Shown here in pieces: positions 9,489-17,111 of a DNA stretch of 64,000 bases. This DNA is from Pusillimonas sp. UBA3987 (GTDB taxonomy: Bacteria > Pseudomonadota > Gammaproteobacteria > Burkholderiales > Burkholderiaceae_B). Under the pieces are notes generated by a model. The model was given only the letters and a program-made list of their open reading frames with translations, was not told the origin of the DNA and did not search any database. Location: contig DGCD01000009.1 in assembly GCA_002384935.1 (NCBI GenBank), positions 262,535 through 326,534 of the forward strand. Direction: 5' to 3'. Within the stretch, counting starts at the first letter, position 1; each line of letters begins with the position of its first letter. The translations under genes and the position numbers were made by a program.

Positions 9489-9520
9489 AATACAAATGTT
9501 TTTATAACAACATTTGTATT
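9489..9520. promoter_or_regulatory. Perfect 12-bp inverted repeat, candidate MarR operator
   Basis: AATACAAATGTT (9489-9500) and AACATTTGTATT (9509-9520) are exact reverse complements around an 8-base spacer. A TTGACA (9519-9524) overlaps the right arm and could be a -35 element for the rightward TRAP transcript, although no good -10 follows at 17 bp. Position between the marR gene and the genes it probably controls, and the perfect symmetry, suggest the operator. Binding would block RNA polymerase. Confidence 0.65.
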
Positions 9521-9607
9521 GACAAATATTGATAATAATAAGAAAGTATCAGCAGACGTAAAAACGAACGGGGCAAAAATATGTCCCGAAACACAAGGAG
9601 GAGACTT

Positions 9608-10618
9608 ATGCTGAAATGGCAGAAAAAACTATTGACCGCCGTAATGGCGGTGGGGCTCGGTATCGCAAGTGCCACCGCACAAGCGTTTACTTTGAAAGTA
9701 TCGTCCCCAACAAACAATGATGTCATCCTTAAATGGATGGAAACATTCAAAGCGGGTGTCGAAAAAAGGTCTAACGGCGAGATCGAAGTCGAAATCTACC
9801 CGGCCAACCAACTCGGGCAAATTCCCGCCACAGTGGAAGGCGTGGTATTCGGCACCATCGAAGTCACCGCGCCGGCTTCAGGCTTTTTTGTCAAACTGGA
9901 TCCCCGTTTTGAAGTCTTCGACGTTCCGGGTTTGTTCAGCAGCTTTGAATCCGCCCAGCGCGTACTTTCAGACCCTGCAGTGCTCGACAGAATAAGCCAG
10001 TATGGGAACGACAAAGGGGTCACGACGATCGCCGCTTTTCCACACGGGCCATTAGGCCTTTTAACTGTCGACGGCGTCAGGAAAGCTGCCGATTTTGAAG
10101 GCAAGAAAATACGCGTGGCGGGCCCATCACCCCTTTATGTTGCACCCTACGAAGAGCTGAATGCAGCGCCCGTTTCAATGCCCCTTGGCGAGGTGCTTCC
10201 CGCCATGCAAATGCGCACGGTCGACGGTTTACTTGCCGGCGTTCCGGTTTATACCACCGGAAAATTCTACGACGTGGCCAAACCTTTAACGATTCTGCCC
10301 GAAAGCTATCTGATTGTGACCGCAGTCGCCAGCAACCTGTTCCTTGATCAGATTGGGCCCGAACTGGCAGCCATCGTTCGCGAAGAGGCGCGAACTGCAT
10401 TACCGATTGCCAATCAGTGGAATACCACCGCAGTCAACAAAGCTTTCGAGGTCTGGAAAGAAAACGGTGGCGAGGTCATTACACTTTCCGCCCCGGAACA
10501 GAAAAACTATTTGAACGCGGTCGATACCGTTATGCCGGCAGTCTTCAAGGCAAACCCCGCCCTCAAGGCGGAAATAGAAGCGCTTGAAGCGGCTCAGAAG
10601 CGGATCAACAACAAGTAA
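9608..10618 (+). CDS. dctP: TRAP transporter solute-binding protein, DctP family
   Basis: A 336-residue periplasmic protein. The ATG at 9608 has an excellent ribosome-binding site (AAGGAGGAG); an in-frame ATG at 9581 lies before that site. A signal peptide of about 26 residues ends in ATAQA before FTLKVSS. The mature part has the DctP fold, with WxEtFkagVekrSnGeiEvEiYPanQLG early and an Arg-containing core (GKKIRVAGPSPLY) where the substrate carboxylate is usually held. It delivers an organic acid to the DctQM pair encoded directly downstream. The decarboxylase and hydroxylase genes further on suggest 2,6-dihydroxybenzoate (gamma-resorcylate) as substrate. Confidence 0.92.
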   Translation: MLKWQKKLLTAVMAVGLGIASATAQAFTLKVSSPTNNDVILKWMETFKAGVEKRSNGEIEVEIYPANQLGQIPATVEGVVFGTIEVTAPASGFFVKLDPRFEVFDVPGLFSSFESAQRVLSDPAVLDRISQYGNDKGVTTIAAFPHGPLGLLTVDGVRKAADFEGKKIRVAGPSPLYVAPYEELNAAPVSMPLGEVLPAMQMRTVDGLLAGVPVYTTGKFYDVAKPLTILPESYLIVTAVASNLFLDQIGPELAAIVREEARTALPIANQWNTTAVNKAFEVWKENGGEVITLSAPEQKNYLNAVDTVMPAVFKANPALKAEIEALEAAQKRINNK

Positions 10619-10624
10619 GCTGTT

Positions 10625-10648
10625 CCGGGGGCACCAACCGGCCCCCGG
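10625..10648 (+). promoter_or_regulatory. Strong GC hairpin between the TRAP binding protein and permease genes
   Basis: CCGGGGGC (10625-10632) and GCCCCCGG (10641-10648) form an 8-bp all-GC stem with an 8-base loop, just after the dctP stop. No T-run follows. Such intercistronic stems commonly stabilise the upstream message or cause partial termination, so that binding protein exceeds permease. That role is inferred. Confidence 0.5.
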
Positions 10649-10672
10649 GCACTACGTCGACCAAAGCCATCT

Positions 10673-11155
10673 ATGTCTTCCACGATTGCCCGAGCCAGCG
10701 GCGTAATCAAAGTGGCACTCGCCTTGCTGTTAATGGCGGCGGTGCTGCTTAACTGCGCCAATATTTTTTCCCGATATTTTTTCAATGAAACCTACCTGGG
10801 TAGCGACGAGCTACAGGTTTTTGCCATGATCCTTATCGCCTTTCTGGGAACGATATGCATCAGCAACGAACAACAACATTTGCGCATGGACGTTCTTTCG
10901 CATTATTTACGGCCCACGCAAAAACGTTACCTCTCGATTCTTGAGTCTTTAATCACGATCATCGTGTCCGGCACCGTGGCCTGGGCCTCGTTCGGTTTTG
11001 TAAAGCGGTTGTACAGCATGAACCAGCACAGCGGCATGGCCGATATCCCCATGTGGATACCGCACGGAACCATCACACTTGCCTTCGTTGCAATCACGCT
11101 CATTGCATTTCTTCGTCTTGTTGACCTTAGCCGAGGCCAGGGAGGCTCATCATGA
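10673..11155 (+). CDS. dctQ: TRAP transporter small permease, DctQ family
   Basis: A 160-residue inner-membrane protein with four predicted hydrophobic segments (about residues 8-30, 42-62, 82-105, 125-148). The DctQ signature is visible: CANIFSRYFFNETYLGSDELQVFAMI, then GTICISNEQQHLRMDVL. It pairs with the large DctM subunit, which starts inside its stop codon (ATGA overlap at 11152), so the two are translationally coupled. It is part of the sodium-driven uptake system of this cluster. Confidence 0.9.
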   Translation: MSSTIARASGVIKVALALLLMAAVLLNCANIFSRYFFNETYLGSDELQVFAMILIAFLGTICISNEQQHLRMDVLSHYLRPTQKRYLSILESLITIIVSGTVAWASFGFVKRLYSMNQHSGMADIPMWIPHGTITLAFVAITLIAFLRLVDLSRGQGGSS

Positions 11156-12426
11156 CATGGACGCTGGGGCTACTGCCCGTTCTGCTCTTGCTGCTGGGCT
11201 TTCCCATCTTTCTGGTACTGCTGACTGCTGCAACAACAACGCTTGTGCTGTTCATGAACGTGCCGTTAATGGCGTTGCAACAGACCATGTTTGCCTCGGT
11301 GAACGTCTATGCGCTATTGGCGTTGCCTTTTTTTATCTTTGCCGGTGAAATCATGGACCGGGGCAGCATCGCCGAGCGACTGGTTGGTCTTGTCAGTGCT
11401 TCAATAGGCAGAGTGCCTGGAAAAATCCCCGTTACCGCCGTAGGTGCGGGCGCCATTTTCGGCGCTATCAGCGGTGTCGGGGCGGCCTCGGTTGCAACCG
11501 TCGGCAAGGTGATGTATCCATCGATGAAGCGCGCAGGCTATAACGAGGGCTTTTCGTCCGGTCTGTTGGTTTCCGTTGGTGCGGCAGGGGTTATCCTGCC
11601 GCCGTCCATTCCCATGATTGTTTACGCAGCCGCTGCAGATCAATCCATTCCCCGGCTGTATGCCGCCGGAATCGGACCTGGCCTGCTGGTCATCGTGCTC
11701 TTGACACTCTATTGCTTTTGGGTTGGCCGCAAAAACCGCAACGACAATGCACAAAGCTTTGGGTTCAAGCACTTCCTCCGTGCTTTTCAGCGCGGCGTCT
11801 GGGCACTTGGCGTTCCGGTGGTCATTATCGGCGGCATATACGGCGGCGTTTTCTCGCCAACCGAAGCGGCGGCCGTTGCATGTTTGTATGCCGCCATTGT
11901 GGCGGTGGTTGCTCTGCGTGACCTAAGCTTAACCGGCTTGCTCGAAGCGGCTATCAGCACGGTCAGATTCAGTGCACAGATACTGATTATCGTGGCCTGC
12001 GCCGGCGTGTTCTCTTGGATGATTACTGTCAATCAGATCCCGGCCCAACTCGTGCAGTGGATTACGAGTGCCGATCTGGCCACCTGGCAATTACTCATGG
12101 TCATCAATCTCTTGCTGCTGCTTATCGGTTGCGCACTCGATCCGCTTTCCGCCATTTTGTTGCTAAGCCCCTTGCTGGTACCCATCACCGCTGCAGCCGG
12201 CATTGACCCGATCCATTTCGGCATGATCCTGACGCTTAATCTGGCCATTGGGTTATTTACCCCGCCCTTCGGCATCAACATCTTTGTCATGCAATCCATT
12301 TTTCACACACCGCTTACAACCATTTATCGCGGCATTACGCCTTTCCTGATCCTGTATTTCATCGCCTTGCTTGCGGTTACCTACATCCCCGGCATATCGC
12401 AATTCGGCGTCGATCTACTCATGTAA
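11152..12426 (+). CDS. dctM: TRAP transporter large permease, DctM family
   Basis: A 424-residue membrane protein with about 12 hydrophobic segments. DctM hallmarks are present: LPFFIFAGEIMDRGSIAERLV near residue 50, GAGAIFGAISGVGAASVATVG near 98, ILPPSIPMIVYA near 145 and TPPFGINIFVMQ near 370. It forms the ion-coupled channel that takes solute from the binding protein. It overlaps dctQ by 4 bp. A possible new promoter follows it at 12430-12463, so the catabolic genes downstream may be partly independent. Confidence 0.93.
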   Translation: MTWTLGLLPVLLLLLGFPIFLVLLTAATTTLVLFMNVPLMALQQTMFASVNVYALLALPFFIFAGEIMDRGSIAERLVGLVSASIGRVPGKIPVTAVGAGAIFGAISGVGAASVATVGKVMYPSMKRAGYNEGFSSGLLVSVGAAGVILPPSIPMIVYAAAADQSIPRLYAAGIGPGLLVIVLLTLYCFWVGRKNRNDNAQSFGFKHFLRAFQRGVWALGVPVVIIGGIYGGVFSPTEAAAVACLYAAIVAVVALRDLSLTGLLEAAISTVRFSAQILIIVACAGVFSWMITVNQIPAQLVQWITSADLATWQLLMVINLLLLLIGCALDPLSAILLLSPLLVPITAAAGIDPIHFGMILTLNLAIGLFTPPFGINIFVMQSIFHTPLTTIYRGITPFLILYFIALLAVTYIPGISQFGVDLLM

Positions 12427-12428
12427 AT

Positions 12429-12463
12429 ATTGCATTTGCAATTGTTGCTTATGCAATTATAAT
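12429..12463 (+). promoter_or_regulatory. Candidate promoter with overlapping TTGCA/TGCAA dyads before the reductase gene
   Basis: A consensus TATAAT lies at 12458-12463 with TTGCAA at 12436-12441 (16-bp spacing) as a weak -35. The same stretch has ATTGCAT (12429-12435) mirrored by ATGCAAT (12451-12457), and a tighter TTGCA-tt-TGCAA at 12430-12441. An operator overlapping the promoter is plausible. The half-site differs from the dyad at 9489-9520, so a second regulator or a degenerate site is possible. Activity is inferred. Confidence 0.45.
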
Positions 12464-12495
12464 GATCTTAAATACATAAGAACACAGGAGACAAC

Positions 12496-13005
12496 ATGGA
12501 TTCCGTTGCCCAACCGCAAGAAGCCGTCCGCGACAACTTTCGCGCAATGATGCGCCAGTACCCGGCAACCGTCACGATCATCACGAGCCACATGAATGGC
12601 GAGGATCACGGCATGACGGCAACCGCCGTTACTTCCGTATCCCTGGACCCGCCTTCGCTGCTGGTGTGCGTGAACAACCGCACCTATCTTCACGAAATGC
12701 TCCAGCATCAGCCGAACTTTGCGGTCAACGTACTCGCCAAAGGCCAGGTCGACTTGTCGGATGCGTTCAGTGGAAAAGTCAGCCCGCAAGAACGGTTCGA
12801 AACAGGACACTGGGTTAAACATGAATCGGGGCTAATGACACTGCTAGACGCCCACGCACGCGTGGTATGCAAACGCACGGCTGCGGTTCCCTACGGTACG
12901 CACACCCTTTTCATCGGCCAGGTAACCGACGCCTTCGTATCTGATCAAACCTGCCCATTGTTGTATGAAAACGCGAAGTACTGCTGCTCGCACCCCGCGG
13001 TATAG
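12496..13005 (+). CDS. Flavin reductase, small component of resorcinol hydroxylase (GraD-like)
   Basis: A 169-residue protein of the flavin reductase-like (HpaC/split-barrel FMN) family: FRAMMRQYPATVTIITSHM at the start, GMTATAVTSVSLDPPSLLVCVN near residue 40, and FAVNVL near 80. It should reduce FAD or FMN with NADH and hand the reduced flavin to the oxygenase encoded next. The pairing reductase then oxygenase matches the two-component resorcinol hydroxylases of gamma-resorcylate clusters (graD/graA). An ACAGGAGA ribosome-binding site precedes the ATG. Function as the partner of the 13038 gene is inferred from adjacency. Confidence 0.85.
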   Translation: MDSVAQPQEAVRDNFRAMMRQYPATVTIITSHMNGEDHGMTATAVTSVSLDPPSLLVCVNNRTYLHEMLQHQPNFAVNVLAKGQVDLSDAFSGKVSPQERFETGHWVKHESGLMTLLDAHARVVCKRTAAVPYGTHTLFIGQVTDAFVSDQTCPLLYENAKYCCSHPAV

Positions 13006-13037
13006 ACGCGCACCCATCTTATTGGAGACATCTCATC

Positions 13038-14258
13038 ATGAATGCCGAAGCCCTTGAAGCAATCACAGAAACAATAAGCACCCAGCACACCGTATTGAAA
13101 CAGAAGGTCGCCGAATTGGCCGACGAGTTTCGCCAGGCGGCGCTCGGTACGGAAAAAAACCGGCGCGTATCCGCCGCACACATCGATGCCTTAAGACAGA
13201 TTGGCTATTTCGATGCGGTTAAACCAAAAGAATTTGGGGGGCAAGCCTTGCCATTCACGGAACTGGTTGATGCCAACATTGACGTATCCGCCGCCTGCGC
13301 CGCAACCGGCTGGGTCGCCGGCCTGCTGTCTGCACACCAGTGGCTGCTGGCCATGTTTCCAAAAGAAGCACAATCGGATGTGTGGGGCAACAACCCGGAT
13401 GCCTTGCTGTGCGGCTCATATGCGCCCATTAACATGGCCGACAAAGTGGTCGATGGTTATCAATTAAGCGGTCGCTGGAGCTTTGCCAGCGGATGCGATA
13501 ACGCACAATGGTCTTTGTGCGCGGCGATTCTTCCCGCAGAAAACGGCAAGAATCCCATTCCCGCATTTCTGCTTGTTCCCGCAAGTCAGTACACCATCGA
13601 CGACACATGGGACGTTGTAGGCCTGGCCGGCACAGGTTCAAAAACATTGGTTCTAGACAAAGTAGTGGTGCCCGCTCACCGTGTCCTTACCTTCCCTCAG
13701 GCGGTAACCGGGAAAACGCCGGGCGCTGACGTTTACCAGGGGCAGGCTCTTTTCAATATGCCACTGCTCACCGGCATTCCCTCGTGCCTGGCATCCACAG
13801 CAGTCGGTGCCGCAAAAGGGGCGCTGCAAAGCTATGTCGACTCTGTCGGCCATCGCGTTACACGTGGCGCCGTCGCCGGAGGCAACAGCAAAATGGCGGA
13901 ATTCCCAACCATTCAACTGCGCGTCGCCGAAGCTGCCGCCAGTATTGATGCCGCGCGTGAAATACTTTTGCGTGACATCGAGCGAGCCCAAATGCTGGCA
14001 GTACAGAATGAAACTTTCCCGCTGGAGGATCGGATGTTAAGCCGTCGCGGACAATCTTTTGCCGTTCACCTCTCATTGCGCGCCGTGGAGGCCCTCAACG
14101 CATCAACTGGCGGTCTCGGATTGAACATGAGCAACCCCGTTCAAAGAGCCTGGCGCGATGCAAACGCCGTGGGCCGCCACATTAGTATGAACTGGGATGC
14201 CGTAGGCACCATGGTTGGCCAACACATTTTTGGACTTGAACCCAAAGGGCAATACTGA
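13038..14258 (+). CDS. FADH2-dependent monooxygenase, probable resorcinol hydroxylase large component (GraA-like)
   Basis: A 406-residue protein with the acyl-CoA dehydrogenase fold of group D flavin monooxygenases (HsaA and the Acinetobacter p-hydroxyphenylacetate hydroxylase C2). Features seen are IDALRQIGYFDAVKPKEFGG (N-terminal helical domain), CGSYAPINMADKVVDGYQLSGRWSFASG (beta domain), DTWDVVGLAGTGSKTLVLDKVVVP and a C-terminal helix bundle ending near RHISMNWDA. It should use reduced flavin from the preceding reductase to hydroxylate resorcinol to hydroxyquinol. The substrate is inferred from the following decarboxylase and hydroxyquinol dioxygenase. A GGAG ribosome-binding site precedes the ATG. 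Confidence 0.85.
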   Translation: MNAEALEAITETISTQHTVLKQKVAELADEFRQAALGTEKNRRVSAAHIDALRQIGYFDAVKPKEFGGQALPFTELVDANIDVSAACAATGWVAGLLSAHQWLLAMFPKEAQSDVWGNNPDALLCGSYAPINMADKVVDGYQLSGRWSFASGCDNAQWSLCAAILPAENGKNPIPAFLLVPASQYTIDDTWDVVGLAGTGSKTLVLDKVVVPAHRVLTFPQAVTGKTPGADVYQGQALFNMPLLTGIPSCLASTAVGAAKGALQSYVDSVGHRVTRGAVAGGNSKMAEFPTIQLRVAEAAASIDAAREILLRDIERAQMLAVQNETFPLEDRMLSRRGQSFAVHLSLRAVEALNASTGGLGLNMSNPVQRAWRDANAVGRHISMNWDAVGTMVGQHIFGLEPKGQY

Positions 14259-14349
14259 CAACGCCGACATGCATACTTAATATGCGCACCAAAGCTCGAA
14301 ACCGTTCACTTTTTTACAGAATCACGATAACGAATCTACAGGAGCAAAC

Positions 14350-15321
14350 ATGCAAGGAAAAATCGCTTTAGAAGAACATTTCGCTATTCCCGACACCTTG
14401 ATGGACTCAGCCGGCTTTGTACCCGGCCACTACTGGGAAGAGCTGCAAAAGCGGCTTTTGGATATCCACGGACAGCGTCTGGACTTAATGGACAAGCATG
14501 GTATTGAAACCATGATTCTGTCGCTCAATGCACCTGCAGTCCAGGCTATTGCCGACGTCCCTCGTGCAATTGAAATTGCCAGGCGGGCCAACGACGCGCT
14601 GGCCGAAGAATGTGCCAAGCGCCCCGACCGCTTTCGCGCTTTCGCGGCCCTGCCACTGCAAGATCCCGAGGCTGCGGCACGCGAACTGGAGCGGTGCGTG
14701 AACGAGCTTGGATTCGTTGGGACGCTGGTGAATGGTTTCAGCCAGCGAGACACCACCACACCCTTGTACTACGACCTGCCCGAGTACCTTGATTTTTGGT
14801 CGGTAGTCGCAAAACTGAATGTGCCTTTCTACCTGCACCCCCGCAACCCGCTACCGCAAGACAGCCGTATTTATGAAGGGCACCCCTGGTTGATGGGTCC
14901 CACATGGGCATTTGCCCAGGAAACGGCTGTTCACGCCCTGCGCCTGATGGGCTCGGGCCTGTTCGACAAGCACCCGAACCTGCGAATTATTCTGGGCCAC
15001 ATGGGCGAAGGGCTTCCCTACATGATGTGGCGAATCGACAACCGCAACGCCTGGGTGAAAGTGGCGCCAAACTACCCCGCCAAACGCCGCATTGCCGATT
15101 ACTTCAACGAGAATTTCTATATCACGACCTCGGGTCATTTCCGCACCCAAACCCTGGTCGACGCCATGCTGGAAATTGGATCCGACCGTATTTTGTTCTC
15201 AACCGACTGGCCTTTCGAAAACGTTGACCACGCCGCCGACTGGTTCGACGTTGCCACCATTTCCGAGGCTGACCGACAAAAAATCGGCCGCAACAATGCC
15301 AAGTCTTTATTCAATCTGTAA
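14350..15321 (+). CDS. graF: Gamma-resorcylate (2,6-dihydroxybenzoate) decarboxylase
   Basis: A 323-residue amidohydrolase-superfamily decarboxylase, very like the Rhizobium gamma-resorcylate decarboxylase as I remember it (MQGKxALEEHFAIPxT at the start and long identical stretches). Metal ligands fit: E8 and H10 (ALEEH), H163 (FYLHPRNPLPQ) and D286 (ILFSTDWPFE), with catalytic-site H217 (ILGHMGEGLPYMMWRID). The enzyme removes CO2 from 2,6-dihydroxybenzoate to give resorcinol, reversibly, in the cytoplasm. AGGAG precedes the ATG. Its product feeds the hydroxylase encoded upstream. This gene anchors the interpretation of the whole cluster. Confidence 0.92.
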   Translation: MQGKIALEEHFAIPDTLMDSAGFVPGHYWEELQKRLLDIHGQRLDLMDKHGIETMILSLNAPAVQAIADVPRAIEIARRANDALAEECAKRPDRFRAFAALPLQDPEAAARELERCVNELGFVGTLVNGFSQRDTTTPLYYDLPEYLDFWSVVAKLNVPFYLHPRNPLPQDSRIYEGHPWLMGPTWAFAQETAVHALRLMGSGLFDKHPNLRIILGHMGEGLPYMMWRIDNRNAWVKVAPNYPAKRRIADYFNENFYITTSGHFRTQTLVDAMLEIGSDRILFSTDWPFENVDHAADWFDVATISEADRQKIGRNNAKSLFNL

Positions 15322-15330
15322 TTTACTTCT

Positions 15331-16200
15331 ATGTCACAGCGCTATCCCTTATTCACCGAAGCCCACTCGGCGCAGGTTGTAAACGCGCGCATGACTGACG
15401 CGGCCGACCCCCGGCTGCGTCAGGTGATGGACACCATTGTTCGTCATTTACATGAAGCCGTTAAAGAAATTGAACCAACGCATGAGGAGTGGGCCAAAGC
15501 AATCCAGTTCCTGACCGAAACCGGGCACATGTGCACCGATTGGCGACAAGAATTCATTTTGCTTTCAGATATTCTGGGTGTGTCGATGTTGGTAGATGCA
15601 ATCAACCACCGGCGCCCATCAGGCGCAACGGAAAACACCATTCTGGGCCCTTTCCATGTCAGCGATGCGCCGCAGTACAAGAACGGCGATAACATTTGCC
15701 TGGACGGTAAAGGCGAGCCCTTGCTGTTCGTTGCAAAAATCACCAATACGCAAGGCGAACCCATACCCCATGCGATTGTCGATGTATGGCAAACCAACGA
15801 CGACGGCTTCTACGATGTGCAACAAAAAGGCATTCAACCCGATTGGAATTTGCGTGGCAAGTTCACCAGCGATGAAAACGGCAACGTGTGGTTCCGTTCC
15901 GTTAAACCTTGTTTTTATCCGATTCCCGACGACGGCCCGGTAGGAAAGCTGTTATCCCAAATGGGGCGCCATCCCTATCGTGCCGCCCATATTCATTTCA
16001 TTGTGACCGCACCCGGTTACGAACCCATCATTACCCACATTTTCGCGCCCGATTGCGATTACCTGGAACAGGACGCGGTATTTGGCGTGAAAGAAAGCCT
16101 GGTGGCCGACTTTCAGTTTATCAGCCAACCCGACACAGCCGCGACACCGACTTGGGATAGTCCGCATTGGCGTGTCGACTGGCATTTCAAGCTGATTTAA
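15331..16200 (+). CDS. graB: Hydroxyquinol 1,2-dioxygenase, intradiol
   Basis: A 289-residue intradiol ring-cleavage dioxygenase. It has the N-terminal dimerisation domain (about 1-100, ending in GATENTILGPFH) and a catalytic beta-sandwich. The non-haem iron(III) ligands are Y161 (DGFYDVQ), Y196 (CFYPIPDDGPVG), H220 and H222 (YRAAHIHF). The sequence near LRGKFTSDENGNVWFRSVKP is typical of hydroxyquinol rather than catechol enzymes. It cleaves hydroxyquinol to maleylacetate. It starts 10 bp after graF, so it is in the same transcript. The maleylacetate reductase that should follow is absent. Confidence 0.93.
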   Translation: MSQRYPLFTEAHSAQVVNARMTDAADPRLRQVMDTIVRHLHEAVKEIEPTHEEWAKAIQFLTETGHMCTDWRQEFILLSDILGVSMLVDAINHRRPSGATENTILGPFHVSDAPQYKNGDNICLDGKGEPLLFVAKITNTQGEPIPHAIVDVWQTNDDGFYDVQQKGIQPDWNLRGKFTSDENGNVWFRSVKPCFYPIPDDGPVGKLLSQMGRHPYRAAHIHFIVTAPGYEPIITHIFAPDCDYLEQDAVFGVKESLVADFQFISQPDTAATPTWDSPHWRVDWHFKLI

Positions 16201-16283
16201 TTTCGCCGCCCCTGGAAAAGGGGATGGCCGATGTTGTATGGTTGTGGGCTACAATGCAACGCTAAATTTCCTATCCTGGGCCT

Positions 16284-17111
16284 ATGACGCAAGAAGCCAC
16301 GCAACACAACGAGCTACTGCGGTTTTCCAACGCCGCGCTGGGCTATGGTGACTTCACCGTACTCAAAGATATCGACATGAATATCTGTCGCGGTCAGGTC
16401 GTGGCCATGATGGGCGGATCCGGCTCGGGCAAAACCACGTTGTTGCGAGCCGCCACGGGGCAGATTTTCGCCCAAAAAGGCACCATTCACGCATTCGGGC
16501 AAAACATTGCCGAAACCTCGCACAGCCAGTTGCAGGCCCTGCGCCAGCGCATGGGCGTGCTGTTCCAGCAAGGCGCCCTGTTCACCGACCTGAACGTCTT
16601 TGAAAATGTGGCCTTTCCCCTGCGTGAACACACCTCGTTGTCGGAAGCAGAAATCACCGAAAAGGTACTGGAAAAGCTGAACGACGTGGGCCTGCGGGCG
16701 GCGGCGCACCTGGGCATTAATGAAATTTCCGGCGGCATGGCCCGCCGTGTGGCGCTGGCGCGCGCCATTGTGCTGGAACCGGAACTGATTCTGTACGACG
16801 AACCGTTCGCCGGGCTCGACCCCATTTCCCTGGGCATTACCGCGCGTCTTATTCGCGACCTAACCAATCGGCTCAATTGCGCGTCGATTCTGATCACGCA
16901 CGACGTGGCCGACTCATTCGCCATTGCCGATCACATTTATATTGTGGGGCAAGGCAAACTGCTGGCCCATGGCACGCCGCAGGAAATGAACGAGTCCACC
17001 GACCCTTACATCGAGCAGTTCCTGAAAGGCGAGCCCGACGGCCCCATTGCCTTCAATTATCCGGAAACGCCTGCATTCAACAAATGGCTGGATCAAAAGG
17101 GGCGCTCATGA
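16284..17111 (+). CDS. mlaF: Phospholipid ABC transporter ATP-binding protein MlaF
   Basis: A 275-residue ATPase of the Mla system, which moves glycerophospholipids between inner membrane and the periplasmic carrier MlaC. Walker A is GGSGSGKTT near residue 48, the signature is ISGGMARRVALARA near 150 and Walker B is LILYDEPFAGLDP near 175. The H-loop (ITHDVADS) is also present. A TACAAT (16250-16255) upstream may be a -10 element but no convincing -35 was found. mlaE starts within its stop codon. The accessory gamma-resorcylate cluster ends only 84 bp upstream. Confidence 0.95.
   Translation: MTQEATQHNELLRFSNAALGYGDFTVLKDIDMNICRGQVVAMMGGSGSGKTTLLRAATGQIFAQKGTIHAFGQNIAETSHSQLQALRQRMGVLFQQGALFTDLNVFENVAFPLREHTSLSEAEITEKVLEKLNDVGLRAAAHLGINEISGGMARRVALARAIVLEPELILYDEPFAGLDPISLGITARLIRDLTNRLNCASILITHDVADSFAIADHIYIVGQGKLLAHGTPQEMNESTDPYIEQFLKGEPDGPIAFNYPETPAFNKWLDQKGRS

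Noticed and set aside
12496..14258. Two-component p-hydroxyphenylacetate hydroxylase
   Set aside because: The reductase and oxygenase resemble HpaC and C2, but the next genes encode gamma-resorcylate decarboxylase and hydroxyquinol dioxygenase, so resorcinol is the better substrate.
16209..16223. CCCCT...AGGGG hairpin as terminator of the gamma-resorcylate genes
   Set aside because: The stem is only 5 bp and no T-tract follows; not strong enough to list.
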